Below are positions 1 to 6,404 of a stretch of DNA of 9,028 nt, in pieces. The DNA comes from Proteocatella sp049670425 (GTDB taxonomy: Bacteria > Bacillota > Clostridia > Peptostreptococcales > Filifactoraceae), in the NCBI GenBank assembly GCA_049670425.1, contig JBATTG010000131.1:1-9028 (forward strand). Reading direction: 5' to 3'. How positions within the stretch are numbered: the first letter of the stretch is position 1; every line of letters starts with the position of its first letter. The translations under genes were made by a program, and so were the position numbers. The notes under the pieces were generated by a model that made no database searches, had not been told where the DNA came from, and saw nothing but the letters and a program-made list of their open reading frames with translations.

Positions 1-1
1 C

Positions 2-244
2 GACAGCACCATCTGCGCAGAGGAACTTGCTGCGCTGATTGGTAAGAGAAACTGTCACGTAAACTTGATTCCCTACAACGAAACGCAGAATCTTGGATTC
101 TCAAAAAGCTCTGCAGAGCAGATCATGGCTTTTTATGACGTGCTAAAGAAAAATAAAATCGCCGTGACTATGCGCCGTGAAATTGGAGCTTCAGTCAATG
201 CCGCATGCGGACAACTCAGATCTAATTATCAAGGGAAATCTTAA
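2..244 (+). CDS. RlmN/Cfr-family 23S rRNA A2503 methyltransferase, C-terminal fragment
   Basis: This is the 3' end (80 codons plus TAA) of a gene that begins outside the window. The fragment carries the family's C-terminal block: HVNLIPYN, then AFYDVLKKNKIAVTMRRE, then NAACGQLR. RlmN and Cfr are radical-SAM enzymes that methylate adenosine 2503 of 23S rRNA. The cysteine in the ACGQL motif (codon 206-208, 11 residues before the end) is the one that carries the transient methyl/protein-thiol intermediate in this family. RlmN is the likely call because housekeeping copies are universal and the RRE segment is RlmN-like. However, LIPYN, AFYxVLK and the NYQ tail are closer to Cfr as I remember it. 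The radical-SAM CxxxCxxC motif lies off the window, so the subfamily cannot be settled. The fragment is about 45% GC, somewhat richer than the rest of the window. Its stop codon overlaps the stop of the convergent gene. Confidence 0.85.
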   Translation, partial: DSTICAEELAALIGKRNCHVNLIPYNETQNLGFSKSSAEQIMAFYDVLKKNKIAVTMRREIGASVNAACGQLRSNYQGKS

Positions 245-930
245 TGGAATCCATCCTGATTTTTTTTAAATACGTTACCATAAGTCAATGCCCCCTCAAC
301 AGGACATGCACTTATACATTCAAAACAATTGACACACTGCGGTGATCTCATTTTTTCAATCTCAGATACTTTTATTTGCATTGGACAGGCTCGGTCGCAC
401 TTGCCACATTTGATGCATTTATCACTGTCCCGTTTCAGCGTAAACAATCTGACTAGACTCATCACGCCATATCGTGCTCCTTCCGGACATAAATAACGAC
501 AATACACCCTGTCGTATTTGATTGAAATCAAGACGAAGAATCCAATTACTATCAGTACACCCATTGATGGAATTCTTCCTGAAATCAGACCCAAAAATCC
601 GCCTCTGGGCTCATACCCCATAATCAGCATCATTGCATCAGAGACAATAAATATGACCATTACACCCATCAGATACCTCATGTAAATCGCAACTTTATGA
701 ATGTTATCTGGCAGCTTCCTATTCTTAATGCCAAACCAGCGTCCTAGTTTTGAACCTACATCTTGAATAAACCCAAAAGAACAGGCCCATCCACAGTAAT
801 AAACGCCACCTGCAACAGTTGAAATCAATATTAATATTTTAATAAATGACAATTCCATAATTAAAGCCATTACAGTTAATATTAAAAACAATACTTGTAC
901 TGCAATCCTTATTTTTTGTATATATTTCAT
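241..930 (-). CDS. NapH-type membrane polyferredoxin (4Fe-4S binding protein)
   Basis: This is a 229-residue integral membrane iron-sulfur protein. Hydrophobic segments are visible at about residues 11-44, 83-104 and 123-138. Two membrane-proximal CxxxC motifs, CGWACSFGF (C46, C50) and CRYLCPEG (C144, C148), are typical of the NapH/NosR/RnfB-like polyferredoxin group. The C-terminal tail holds two classical 4Fe-4S clusters: C172-C175-C178-C182 and C199-C202-C205-C209, each ending in CP. Such proteins pass electrons across or along the membrane between cytoplasmic donors and an extracytoplasmic flavin or haem partner. The gene starts two bases after the stop of the FMN-binding gene, and its ribosome site GAGGTGAG (943-936) lies inside that gene's end, so the two are translationally coupled. 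The ATG at 930 is well placed, five bases from this site. The electron donor and acceptor are unknown. The stop codon overlaps the convergent rRNA methyltransferase gene, and no terminator is visible. Confidence 0.85.
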   Translation of the reverse strand: MKYIQKIRIAVQVLFLILTVMALIMELSFIKILILISTVAGGVYYCGWACSFGFIQDVGSKLGRWFGIKNRKLPDNIHKVAIYMRYLMGVMVIFIVSDAMMLIMGYEPRGGFLGLISGRIPSMGVLIVIGFFVLISIKYDRVYCRYLCPEGARYGVMSLVRLFTLKRDSDKCIKCGKCDRACPMQIKVSEIEKMRSPQCVNCFECISACPVEGALTYGNVFKKNQDGFH

Positions 931-932
931 TC

Positions 933-1502
933 TTACTCACCTCGACTTTGACTTATGGCGTCTTCAGCCCCTTCGATGATACCAATGGAGCTATATGTAG
1001 CCCCACTCACTATGTCAACGTCGGCACTTTGCGCTTCAATTATGCTGTTTGGGATTTTATTGTTAGCCCAGTTAAACCATTTTCGGTCATCTTGCTGGTC
1101 CACGACCTCGACTCTGGATATGACTCCAGAAACGACTTCCACTTCAACCTTTATTCCACCCTTAAAACCTTGACCTGTCCCGGAGAAAATACCATCTGCA
1201 AAAGGACTTCCATGTTCAATCGGAACTGCTTTAATAACAGAATTCGGTACATCAACTACAGGGGCTTGCACTACAGGACTCTTGCTCCCCTGATTTAAAT
1301 CATATGCTTCAACTTCCATATAATCAGGCATACTATTCAATATACCAATCCCGACTACACCTATTATCATAGCTTTAGTAAACCCATCGAGAGTCATGTC
1401 CAAATTTCTTCCAATTTTACTTCGTGCTATGACATAGCCAAATTTTATATTAATAAATGATGACATGATAGCTAGTGCGATTAATATTATAATTATTTCC
1501 AT
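933..1502 (-). CDS. Membrane-anchored FMN-binding domain protein (covalent flavin carrier)
   Basis: This is a 189-residue protein with hydrophobic segments at about residues 2-25 and 43-57, a linker, and a single FMN_bind domain at about 103-186. The domain opens with DGIFSGTGQGFKGGIKVEV and ends with the flavinylation motif SGATYSS (S166-S172). In the RnfG/NqrC family the threonine of SGAT (here T169) is esterified to FMN by the transferase ApbE, and no apbE is present in this window. The domain should face the outside of the membrane and take electrons from, or give them to, the polyferredoxin encoded immediately downstream. The start is supported by AAAGGAG (1516-1510), seven bases from the ATG. 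A perfect inverted repeat lies 18 bases upstream of the start. The physiological partner cannot be told from sequence. The gene could be part of a respiratory chain, of extracellular reduction, or of cofactor maturation. Confidence 0.83.
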   Translation of the reverse strand: MEIIIILIALAIMSSFINIKFGYVIARSKIGRNLDMTLDGFTKAMIIGVVGIGILNSMPDYMEVEAYDLNQGSKSPVVQAPVVDVPNSVIKAVPIEHGSPFADGIFSGTGQGFKGGIKVEVEVVSGVISRVEVVDQQDDRKWFNWANNKIPNSIIEAQSADVDIVSGATYSSIGIIEGAEDAISQSRGE

Positions 1503-1520
1503 TTTCTCACTCCTTTAAAT

Positions 1521-1565
1521 CCCAGTATATAATATATTTTTATAAAATGTATATTATATACTGGG
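1521..1565. promoter_or_regulatory. Perfect 16-bp inverted repeat upstream of the FMN-protein gene
   Basis: The arms CCCAGTATATAATATA (1521-1536) and its exact reverse complement (1550-1565) are separated by 13 bases. The element ends 18 bases before the ATG and does not cover the ribosome site. No run of T follows either arm, so it is not a terminator in the usual sense. Each arm contains a TATAAT or its complement, which suggests an operator overlapping a promoter, or a hairpin at the start of the mRNA. I could not find a matching -35 at good spacing; TTGAAA upstream lies about 21 bases from the TATAAT on the minus strand. Confidence 0.6.
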
Positions 1566-1608
1566 AAAATTAGTGTGATTTTCAAACAACATACAGTTGC
1601 ATAAGTAA

Positions 1609-1668
1609 TCACTGGTCCATAGCTTTCCAGCTTTCATTAATACCTTTGCTCCTTGGTCTTAAATACAT
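1609..1668 (-). CDS. Possible 19-codon small ORF between the two minus-strand operons (uncertain)
   Basis: An ATG at 1668 is preceded by AGGA with seven T in between, which is an acceptable ribosome site although it lies in the 3' arm of the terminator hairpin. It opens a short frame reading MYLRPRSKGINESWKAMDQ and then TGA. The peptide is charged and not low-complexity, so it looks more protein-like than random AT-rich DNA. I do not recognise it. It could be a leader peptide for the redox genes, a remnant of a lost gene's end, or chance. At this length nothing stronger can be said. Confidence 0.2.
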   Translation of the reverse strand: MYLRPRSKGINESWKAMDQ

Positions 1669-1724
1669 AAAAAAATCCTCATAGATTAATAGTTATATTT
1701 CAACATTAATCTAAAAGGATTTTT
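1669..1724 (-). terminator. Rho-independent terminator after the frl-type operon
   Basis: The arms 1671-1679 (AAAAATCCT) and 1716-1724 pair perfectly over 9 bp. After a 3-by-3 internal loop, 1683-1690 (AGATTAAT) pairs perfectly with 1705-1712 over 8 bp around a 14-base loop. On the minus strand the structure ends in a run of seven T (1675-1669). It lies about 35 bases downstream of the kinase stop codon, exactly where the operon transcript should end, and it separates that operon from the redox genes. The plus-strand form also ends in five T, so it may work both ways. Confidence 0.8.
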
Positions 1725-1759
1725 CCTTATTTACAGTCTCGCCACGTCAACGTTATCCG

Positions 1760-2557
1760 TTACCATGCCCCATAATATGTTATCGTCTCACTGCTGCTCA
1801 ATGCCCCTTTATACATACATTCTTCAATTGATCTACTTTCAAGTAAACCCATTAAAAAACCTGCTATATAGCTGTCGCCTGCTCCCATGGTGTCTACTAC
1901 ATTACAGTTAACTATTCCACATTTTGTAAATTCATTTCCATCATAAACAATACTTCCTTTTTCACCTAAAGTTAATACCACTAATTTAGGACCTTTCTCT
2001 TTTACATTTTTCATGAATTCATACAATTTTTCATCATCTCCATTGTCATAGGAAAAAAATGCGTAATCTACATATGGTAGTGCTTCCTCAGTAATTAGAT
2101 GTCCCAGTTTGTCTGCAAAATCAAATGCAACAGGTATACCTCTGTCTTTTATCTTATATAATTCCGATTCAATTTTACCCCATATTCCAGTAACAACTAA
2201 GTCATGACTACATAAAAATTCAATATCTTCCGGAGTAAGTTTGAATTCAGACATAACCCCCTCTTCATAGTCCCCTAAAATTCTCTCCCCATTTTCTACT
2301 GCCACGTGGGTCACTGCTGTTTTTCCTCTCATTACTCTTATGTGAGAAGTATCAACTCCTTTACTGCTTATTGCCTCAATCATTGCCATCCCATATGCAT
2401 CATCTCCTACAACCCCTGTATACGAAGATTCTCCACACATTCTCCTAACATATACTGCTACATTAACCGGATTGCCCCCAGAAAATGCCTCTCCGGTATC
2501 ATCATAAACATCCATACAGTTGTCTCCTACTGCGGCTATTTTTACTTTTTTATCCAT
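1760..2557 (-). CDS. frlD: Fructoselysine 6-kinase-like PfkB-family sugar kinase
   Basis: FrlD uses ATP to phosphorylate the 6-OH of fructoselysine, making fructoselysine 6-phosphate in the cytoplasm. The 265-residue product has the ribokinase/PfkB layout: GDNCMDVY near the N-terminus, FSGGNPVNVAVY at 25-36, and signature 2 DTMGAGDSYIAGFL at 222-235 with catalytic base D228. Several stretches match E. coli FrlD (261 aa) as I remember it: GDNC-DxY, FSGGN-VNVAVY, GDY-EGVM and the very C-terminus YYGAW. A GTG at 2572 overlaps the stop of the epimerase gene, but the ATG at 2557 is preferred. It has GAGGG (2570-2566) eight bases upstream and aligns with the E. coli start. The gene is the last of the operon and a strong terminator follows. 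A related kinase for another Amadori product, such as FraD for fructose-asparagine, is the main alternative. Confidence 0.87.
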   Translation of the reverse strand: MDKKVKIAAVGDNCMDVYDDTGEAFSGGNPVNVAVYVRRMCGESSYTGVVGDDAYGMAMIEAISSKGVDTSHIRVMRGKTAVTHVAVENGERILGDYEEGVMSEFKLTPEDIEFLCSHDLVVTGIWGKIESELYKIKDRGIPVAFDFADKLGHLITEEALPYVDYAFFSYDNGDDEKLYEFMKNVKEKGPKLVVLTLGEKGSIVYDGNEFTKCGIVNCNVVDTMGAGDSYIAGFLMGLLESRSIEECMYKGALSSSETITYYGAW

Positions 2558-2571
2558 TTCAATTTCCCTCA

Positions 2572-3402
2572 CTACTCCATTAATTTTTTTAACCGTTCAA
2601 TTGCTCTTTTTGCATACAAACTTGGTTCATTCATATATGATGTTACTAGCTCTATTGTTGCAGTTCCATTATAACCATAGTCTTTTATTTCTTCCAATAA
2701 TTCTTTTAATGGAATATTCCCATCCCCAGGAATCAAATGAGTATCGTTGCTGCCATTGCTGTCTATGATATGAAGATGTTTCATCCGATCTCCTAATTTG
2801 TTAAAATAACCCATAATGCTTTCACCTTGAACAAAGGGCGGAACCACATCACACATTGCTCCCAGCCAGGGAGAATCTATGTATTCAACTATCTCGTGCA
2901 GATCATTTGCTGATGTGCACACATTTGATTCATAAGGTGTCAGAGCCTCTAGCACAAGCATATGATTTATTGTTTCTGCATAATCTGAAAGCTCCCTGAT
3001 ACTTCTGGTAAATCTGTTCCATATATGGTTTCTAGTTACATTGTATCCTGCATGTCCAGCAGATATTACTGTAAAATCTGCGCCTATCGCTTTTCCTATG
3101 TCCATTGCGGTCTTCAGATAATCAATGGATTCTTGCCTCTGCGCTTCACTGCCAATCATGTAATTGTATGGATATGAGTTATGCTCTGGTGTAAACACTT
3201 TAATTGGAATAGCATACTTATCTATCAATTTCAAGATATGGGTTATTTCGCCTTTTTTCAAGTCATATGCGTACCCATGAGGCCGCCCTCCCCATAATTC
3301 AATATAATCATAGCCAAATCTTTTTGCATCTTTAAAAATATCTTCAATTTCATTTCTTTGATAGCCGGATGTAAATAATCCTATTTTCACAAAATACCCC
3401 AT
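2572..3402 (-). CDS. frlC: Fructoselysine 3-epimerase-like TIM-barrel protein
   Basis: FrlC interconverts fructoselysine and psicoselysine, letting cells use both epimers. The product is a xylose-isomerase-like/AP-endonuclease-2-like TIM barrel of 276 residues. Matching blocks to E. coli FrlC as I remember it include ELWGGRPH (35-42), ISAGHAGY (113-120), ALTPYESNV (153-161), KHLHIIDS (208-215), DTHLIPGDG (220-228) and IELVTSYMNEP (250-260). The family's four metal ligands are visible as E152, D185, H211 and E251. The start is uncertain. The ATG at 3402 has no ribosome site, whereas the GTG at 3390 has GGGGT five bases upstream and aligns with the E. coli start (KxGxFTxGxQR), giving 272 residues. 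A terminator-like hairpin lies just upstream (3417-3449), so this gene and frlD may be made at a lower level than the genes before it. The stop codon TAG overlaps a GTG of frlD. Confidence 0.88.
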   Translation of the reverse strand: MGYFVKIGLFTSGYQRNEIEDIFKDAKRFGYDYIELWGGRPHGYAYDLKKGEITHILKLIDKYAIPIKVFTPEHNSYPYNYMIGSEAQRQESIDYLKTAMDIGKAIGADFTVISAGHAGYNVTRNHIWNRFTRSIRELSDYAETINHMLVLEALTPYESNVCTSANDLHEIVEYIDSPWLGAMCDVVPPFVQGESIMGYFNKLGDRMKHLHIIDSNGSNDTHLIPGDGNIPLKELLEEIKDYGYNGTATIELVTSYMNEPSLYAKRAIERLKKLME

Positions 3403-3416
3403 TTCAAAATAGTTAT

Positions 3417-3449
3417 AAAAACAGACTGCTTCATTTTTAGAAGCAGCCT
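3417..3449 (-). terminator. Terminator-like hairpin inside the operon, before frlC
   Basis: The minus-strand RNA forms a 10-bp stem, AGGCTGCTTC (3449-3440) with GAAGCAGTCT (3432-3423), containing one G-U pair and a seven-base loop, then G and five U. It lies in the 93-base gap between the deglycase stop and the frlC ATG, the only long gap within the operon. It has all the features of an intrinsic terminator, so it should stop part of the transcription or protect the 3' end of the upstream mRNA. A TATAAT lies upstream of it on the same strand (3469-3464) but lacks a convincing -35. No antitermination element is evident. Confidence 0.72.
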
Positions 3450-3495
3450 ATTTTTATTCTATAATTATATGATAACTATATATTCTATTACTGTT

Positions 3496-4491
3496 TTAAT
3501 ATTTCAGCTGTCTGTAATAGCGTCTTATATCCATAGGATGACAGTTTAATCTTTCTAAGTGAACATCAACCCTTTGTGTAATTACACGCATTAGAAGATG
3601 AGATAGATGACCTCTGAATTCTTCACTTATGCCCTTTAATTCATAATCTTTTGTATCGATAATGTTATAGTTAGCACAAATTCTCGGTAGAAATTTCGCT
3701 ACTCTTTCACTTAGAGCTCTTTGTGAGTCTTCTCCTACAAATACTGTTACAGCGGTATCTCTGTCCACAATTTCAAACATGCCATGGAAAAATTCGGCGC
3801 TGTGAATTGATTTTGTTCTTATCCAGTGCTGTTCTTCCCAGTAACACATTGCATATGAATAAGTTGCTCCGTATTGATTACCAGCTCCAACAAAATAGTG
3901 TATACTGTCATTCATATGCTTTTTAGCAATTTTTTCACCAAGCTCATCTGCAGATTTTTCAACTTCTGCCAGATTGTAAGCCAGATGTTTATCAAGCTGT
4001 GAATAAAGCTCATAATACTCATCAAACTCACCAGCATTATACATGAAACGATCTGCTACCATGAAAAACTTGAGCTGTTCGTTTACAGGATATGCAATCT
4101 CATAGTCGACCATTTTAGCAAGTTTAGTGTCAGAAAAATCTACAAAGCCAATCACCTTGGCACCACAGTCCTGTGCTTTTTTTACGCCCTCTACCATTTC
4201 TGATGTGCTACCTGTAACGGAAGAAATTACAACGATTGTACCTTCTCCGACTTTTTTATTTCCAGTCAAAATATATTCTGCTGCATTTTCTACAAAAAAA
4301 TTGATTGCTGAGCTTTCTTTCATATGCACTTCGGCTTGGAGACACGATGCGTAAGTTCCACCTATCCCCAGCCAGCAGATATTTTTATATCCTTCACTGC
4401 ATATTTTATCTACGATTGACTCTATTTCACTGCGCAACGCCAATGCTCCATTGACGCCGTCTATCTGTTTTTGTTCATCAAATTTTAACAT
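3496..4491 (-). CDS. frlB: FrlB-like SIS-domain deglycase (fructoselysine-6-phosphate deglycase family)
   Basis: FrlB cleaves fructoselysine 6-phosphate into glucose 6-phosphate and lysine. The 331-residue product has two SIS (sugar isomerase) domains. The first shows GIGGTYAS (42-49) and the serine/threonine phosphosugar-binding run SSVTGSTSE (90-98). The second shows GAGNQYG (202-208) and HSAEFFHGMFEIVD (230-243). The pair E220/H236 has the 16-residue spacing of the Glu/His pair proposed as catalytic in the FraB/FrlB family. The tail HPMDIRRYYRQLKY resembles the E. coli FrlB end. Overall similarity to E. coli FrlB (340 aa) looks modest, lower than for FrlC and FrlD, so the amino-acid part of the substrate could differ. 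The start is the ATG at 4491 with AGGAG nine bases upstream. It follows the binding-protein gene by 33 bases with no terminator between. Other deglycases (GfrE/GfrF, FraB types) are the alternatives. Confidence 0.8.
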   Translation of the reverse strand: MLKFDEQKQIDGVNGALALRSEIESIVDKICSEGYKNICWLGIGGTYASCLQAEVHMKESSAINFFVENAAEYILTGNKKVGEGTIVVISSVTGSTSEMVEGVKKAQDCGAKVIGFVDFSDTKLAKMVDYEIAYPVNEQLKFFMVADRFMYNAGEFDEYYELYSQLDKHLAYNLAEVEKSADELGEKIAKKHMNDSIHYFVGAGNQYGATYSYAMCYWEEQHWIRTKSIHSAEFFHGMFEIVDRDTAVTVFVGEDSQRALSERVAKFLPRICANYNIIDTKDYELKGISEEFRGHLSHLLMRVITQRVDVHLERLNCHPMDIRRYYRQLKY

Positions 4492-4524
4492 CCGTTCAGT
4501 CTCCTAAAGCTATATTGTTTAAAT

Positions 4525-5580
4525 TTATTCCCCTACCTTTAACTTTTGGTAATAATCGTTATAAATTGTAATTGCTTCTCCTACATCTTCCTGGAAAAAT
4601 ACATTTTCCTTGTAATCAAACTCTCTTGCCGGGTCATTTTTATATGCATCTGAAGCAGATTCTACTGCAGCCTCATTCGGACAAGAATATGGATACTCTA
4701 CAAGATTTGCAGCCATAACCTGAGGATCACATATATAATTCAAAAACTTTTCAGCCAGGTCAACGTGTTGAGCTCCAGTTGGTATAACATACAAGTCAAA
4801 GCCCAGCTGTACTGGATCTTTTTCGAAATCTGCAATTACAAGATTGCTGTCTTCTCCAAGTTCAGCCATTGCCCATGAAGCATTTCCATCATAAGTAACA
4901 GCTACTGAAGCTGTGCCATTTGTAAGATTTTGTTCAGCGTTGCCATAAGCTACAACATTTTCGTTATACTTAATCAGCCATTCATAAGCTTCTGCAATTT
5001 CACTTTCTTCTATAGAGTTAGGATCATATCCTAATGCAATCAAGGCCATTGGGAATAGATTTCTTGCCCCATCAATAGAAGCTATTTTCCCTTTTAACGC
5101 TGGATTAATCAAATCGTTATAGCTTGTGATTTCAATCGGCGTAGTATCCTTGTTGTATACAACATAGATGTAATTCATTAAATATGGAACACAGTAATCT
5201 TTTGCAGCCCAGTATGCTTCGTTAATATTTGAGGCATTTGAAACATTATCAAAATTAATTTTTTCGATATATTCCCCTGCTACCAAAGATTCCATATATG
5301 CATCACATGTCATAATCAAATCGTAGTCCTTTCCCCCTCCTGCCGTTAATTTTGTAATTGCATCTGCATTGTCACTCATGTAAGACAGATTCACCTTACA
5401 ATCATTTTCTTGCTCAAACTTAGCAATCAAATCCTCGGATATGTACTGTTGCCACATGTAGATATTTAGTTCACTGCTCGCCGTTGCTTCGTTATTCTCT
5501 GTTGCATCACCGCTACTGCAACCTGTAAAAACAGCCATTGCAAAAACTACTGTCAATAATACTGAAATCATCTTTTTCAT
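4525..5580 (-). CDS. PotD-type ABC importer solute-binding lipoprotein, probably for an Amadori compound
   Basis: This 351-residue extracellular binding protein is tethered to the membrane by a lipid. The signal peptide (residues 1-20) ends in the lipobox VFTGC with C21 as the lipidated residue. The mature part follows E. coli PotD from LNIYMWQQY (38-46) to the end IYNDYYQKLKVGE (339-351), so the family is clear. Against the PotD polyamine pocket as I remember it, W43, Y46, D262, Y298 and Q330 are kept. The acidic pair D168/E171 becomes G171/N174, W229 becomes Y230 and W255 becomes G260. That argues against a polyamine ligand. The position directly before frlB-frlC-frlD suggests fructosyl-amino acids (inference). 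The start is the ATG at 5580, overlapping the permease stop by four bases (ATGA), with AAGGAGG (5594-5588) seven bases upstream. Confidence 0.88.
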   Translation of the reverse strand: MKKMISVLLTVVFAMAVFTGCSSGDATENNEATASSELNIYMWQQYISEDLIAKFEQENDCKVNLSYMSDNADAITKLTAGGGKDYDLIMTCDAYMESLVAGEYIEKINFDNVSNASNINEAYWAAKDYCVPYLMNYIYVVYNKDTTPIEITSYNDLINPALKGKIASIDGARNLFPMALIALGYDPNSIEESEIAEAYEWLIKYNENVVAYGNAEQNLTNGTASVAVTYDGNASWAMAELGEDSNLVIADFEKDPVQLGFDLYVIPTGAQHVDLAEKFLNYICDPQVMAANLVEYPYSCPNEAAVESASDAYKNDPAREFDYKENVFFQEDVGEAITIYNDYYQKLKVGE

Positions 5581-6404
5581 ATTGCCGCCTCCTTGTTTTC
5601 GCGTTTTTTTAACGCATTTTTAATAATACTATTCAAAACCATTGCTATAACAATGACAAGAATCATAATTGTAGTAAGCGCATTCACATCTGGCGTAATT
5701 CCACTCTTGTTCATAGACAATATCAGTACAGGCAAAGTGGAGTTTTTTGCTCCAGCAAGCATATTACTCATAACTACATCATCTATTGAAAGCGTAAAAG
5801 ACAGAAATGCTGCACTCATAACACCAGGCATTATACTTGGAAGTGTCACTTGGAAAAAAGTTTGCATTCTGTTTGCCCCAAGGTCCATAGACGCTTCTTC
5901 TAAATTGTATTCGTCTCCACTTATACGTCCTTTAATTGTGACCACTGCATAAGGTATACAGAATGTACAATGTCCTATAAGTATAGTTCCCATTCCAAGC
6001 GCTATTCCCGCTTTCATAAAAATAATAAGCAAAGCAACCGCCAATACAATTTCCGGAACGATAATCGGAATATAAAGCATGTTGTTTACAAACTTTCTTG
6101 CTTTAAATTCATACTTCCTTAATCCCAGTGCTCCTATAGTTCCTATTGCAACCGATATAATTGTGCAAATCACGGCAATAATAATTGAATACCATAAACT
6201 TCCGATTACCGTAGAATTAGTAAATAATTTTGAATACCATTGGGTCGTAAAACCATTCCAATAATAGTTATATCTCTGATTGTTAAATGAAAATATCATC
6301 ATTACAACAACTGGAATATATAAAATTGTATAAATAAAAATCGAATAAAGTGTTCCTAATAACTCGCCCATTCTTCTGTTTTTCTGAGATTTCGAATAAC
6401 TCAA
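5577..6404 (-). CDS. PotC-type ABC importer permease (TTG start)
   Basis: This 275-residue inner permease subunit has about six hydrophobic segments. The EAA loop that docks on the ATPase is at 170-189 (EASMDLGANRMQTFFQVTLP), matching the consensus EAA---G---------I-LP. It should pair with the PotB-type subunit to form the membrane channel. The start is a TTG at 6404, directly abutting the upstream TAG stop. It is strongly supported by GGAGGTGAT (6417-6409), a near-perfect anti-16S match eight bases from the TTG if counted from GGAGG. The next ATG (residue 12) has no comparable site. The zero-base junction with potB and the four-base overlap with the lipoprotein gene show tight translational coupling. 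The substrate is set by the binding protein, and polyamines are the family default. Confidence 0.9.
   Translation of the reverse strand: MSYSKSQKNRRMGELLGTLYSIFIYTILYIPVVVMMIFSFNNQRYNYYWNGFTTQWYSKLFTNSTVIGSLWYSIIIAVICTIISVAIGTIGALGLRKYEFKARKFVNNMLYIPIIVPEIVLAVALLIIFMKAGIALGMGTILIGHCTFCIPYAVVTIKGRISGDEYNLEEASMDLGANRMQTFFQVTLPSIMPGVMSAAFLSFTLSIDDVVMSNMLAGAKNSTLPVLILSMNKSGITPDVNALTTIMILVIVIAMVLNSIIKNALKKRENKEAAI

Noticed and set aside
948..1298. Plus-strand open frames opposite the FMN-protein gene (also 955-1173)
   Set aside because: They have no ribosome site, lie antisense to a gene with clear domain motifs, and encode no recognisable domain.
5593..5952. Plus-strand open frames antisense to importer and frl genes (also 2306-2768, 3723-3926, 4127-4354, 6079-6264, 7445-7780)
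   Set aside because: Each is a shadow of a well-supported minus-strand gene with intact motifs; none has its own ribosome site or a protein-like composition.
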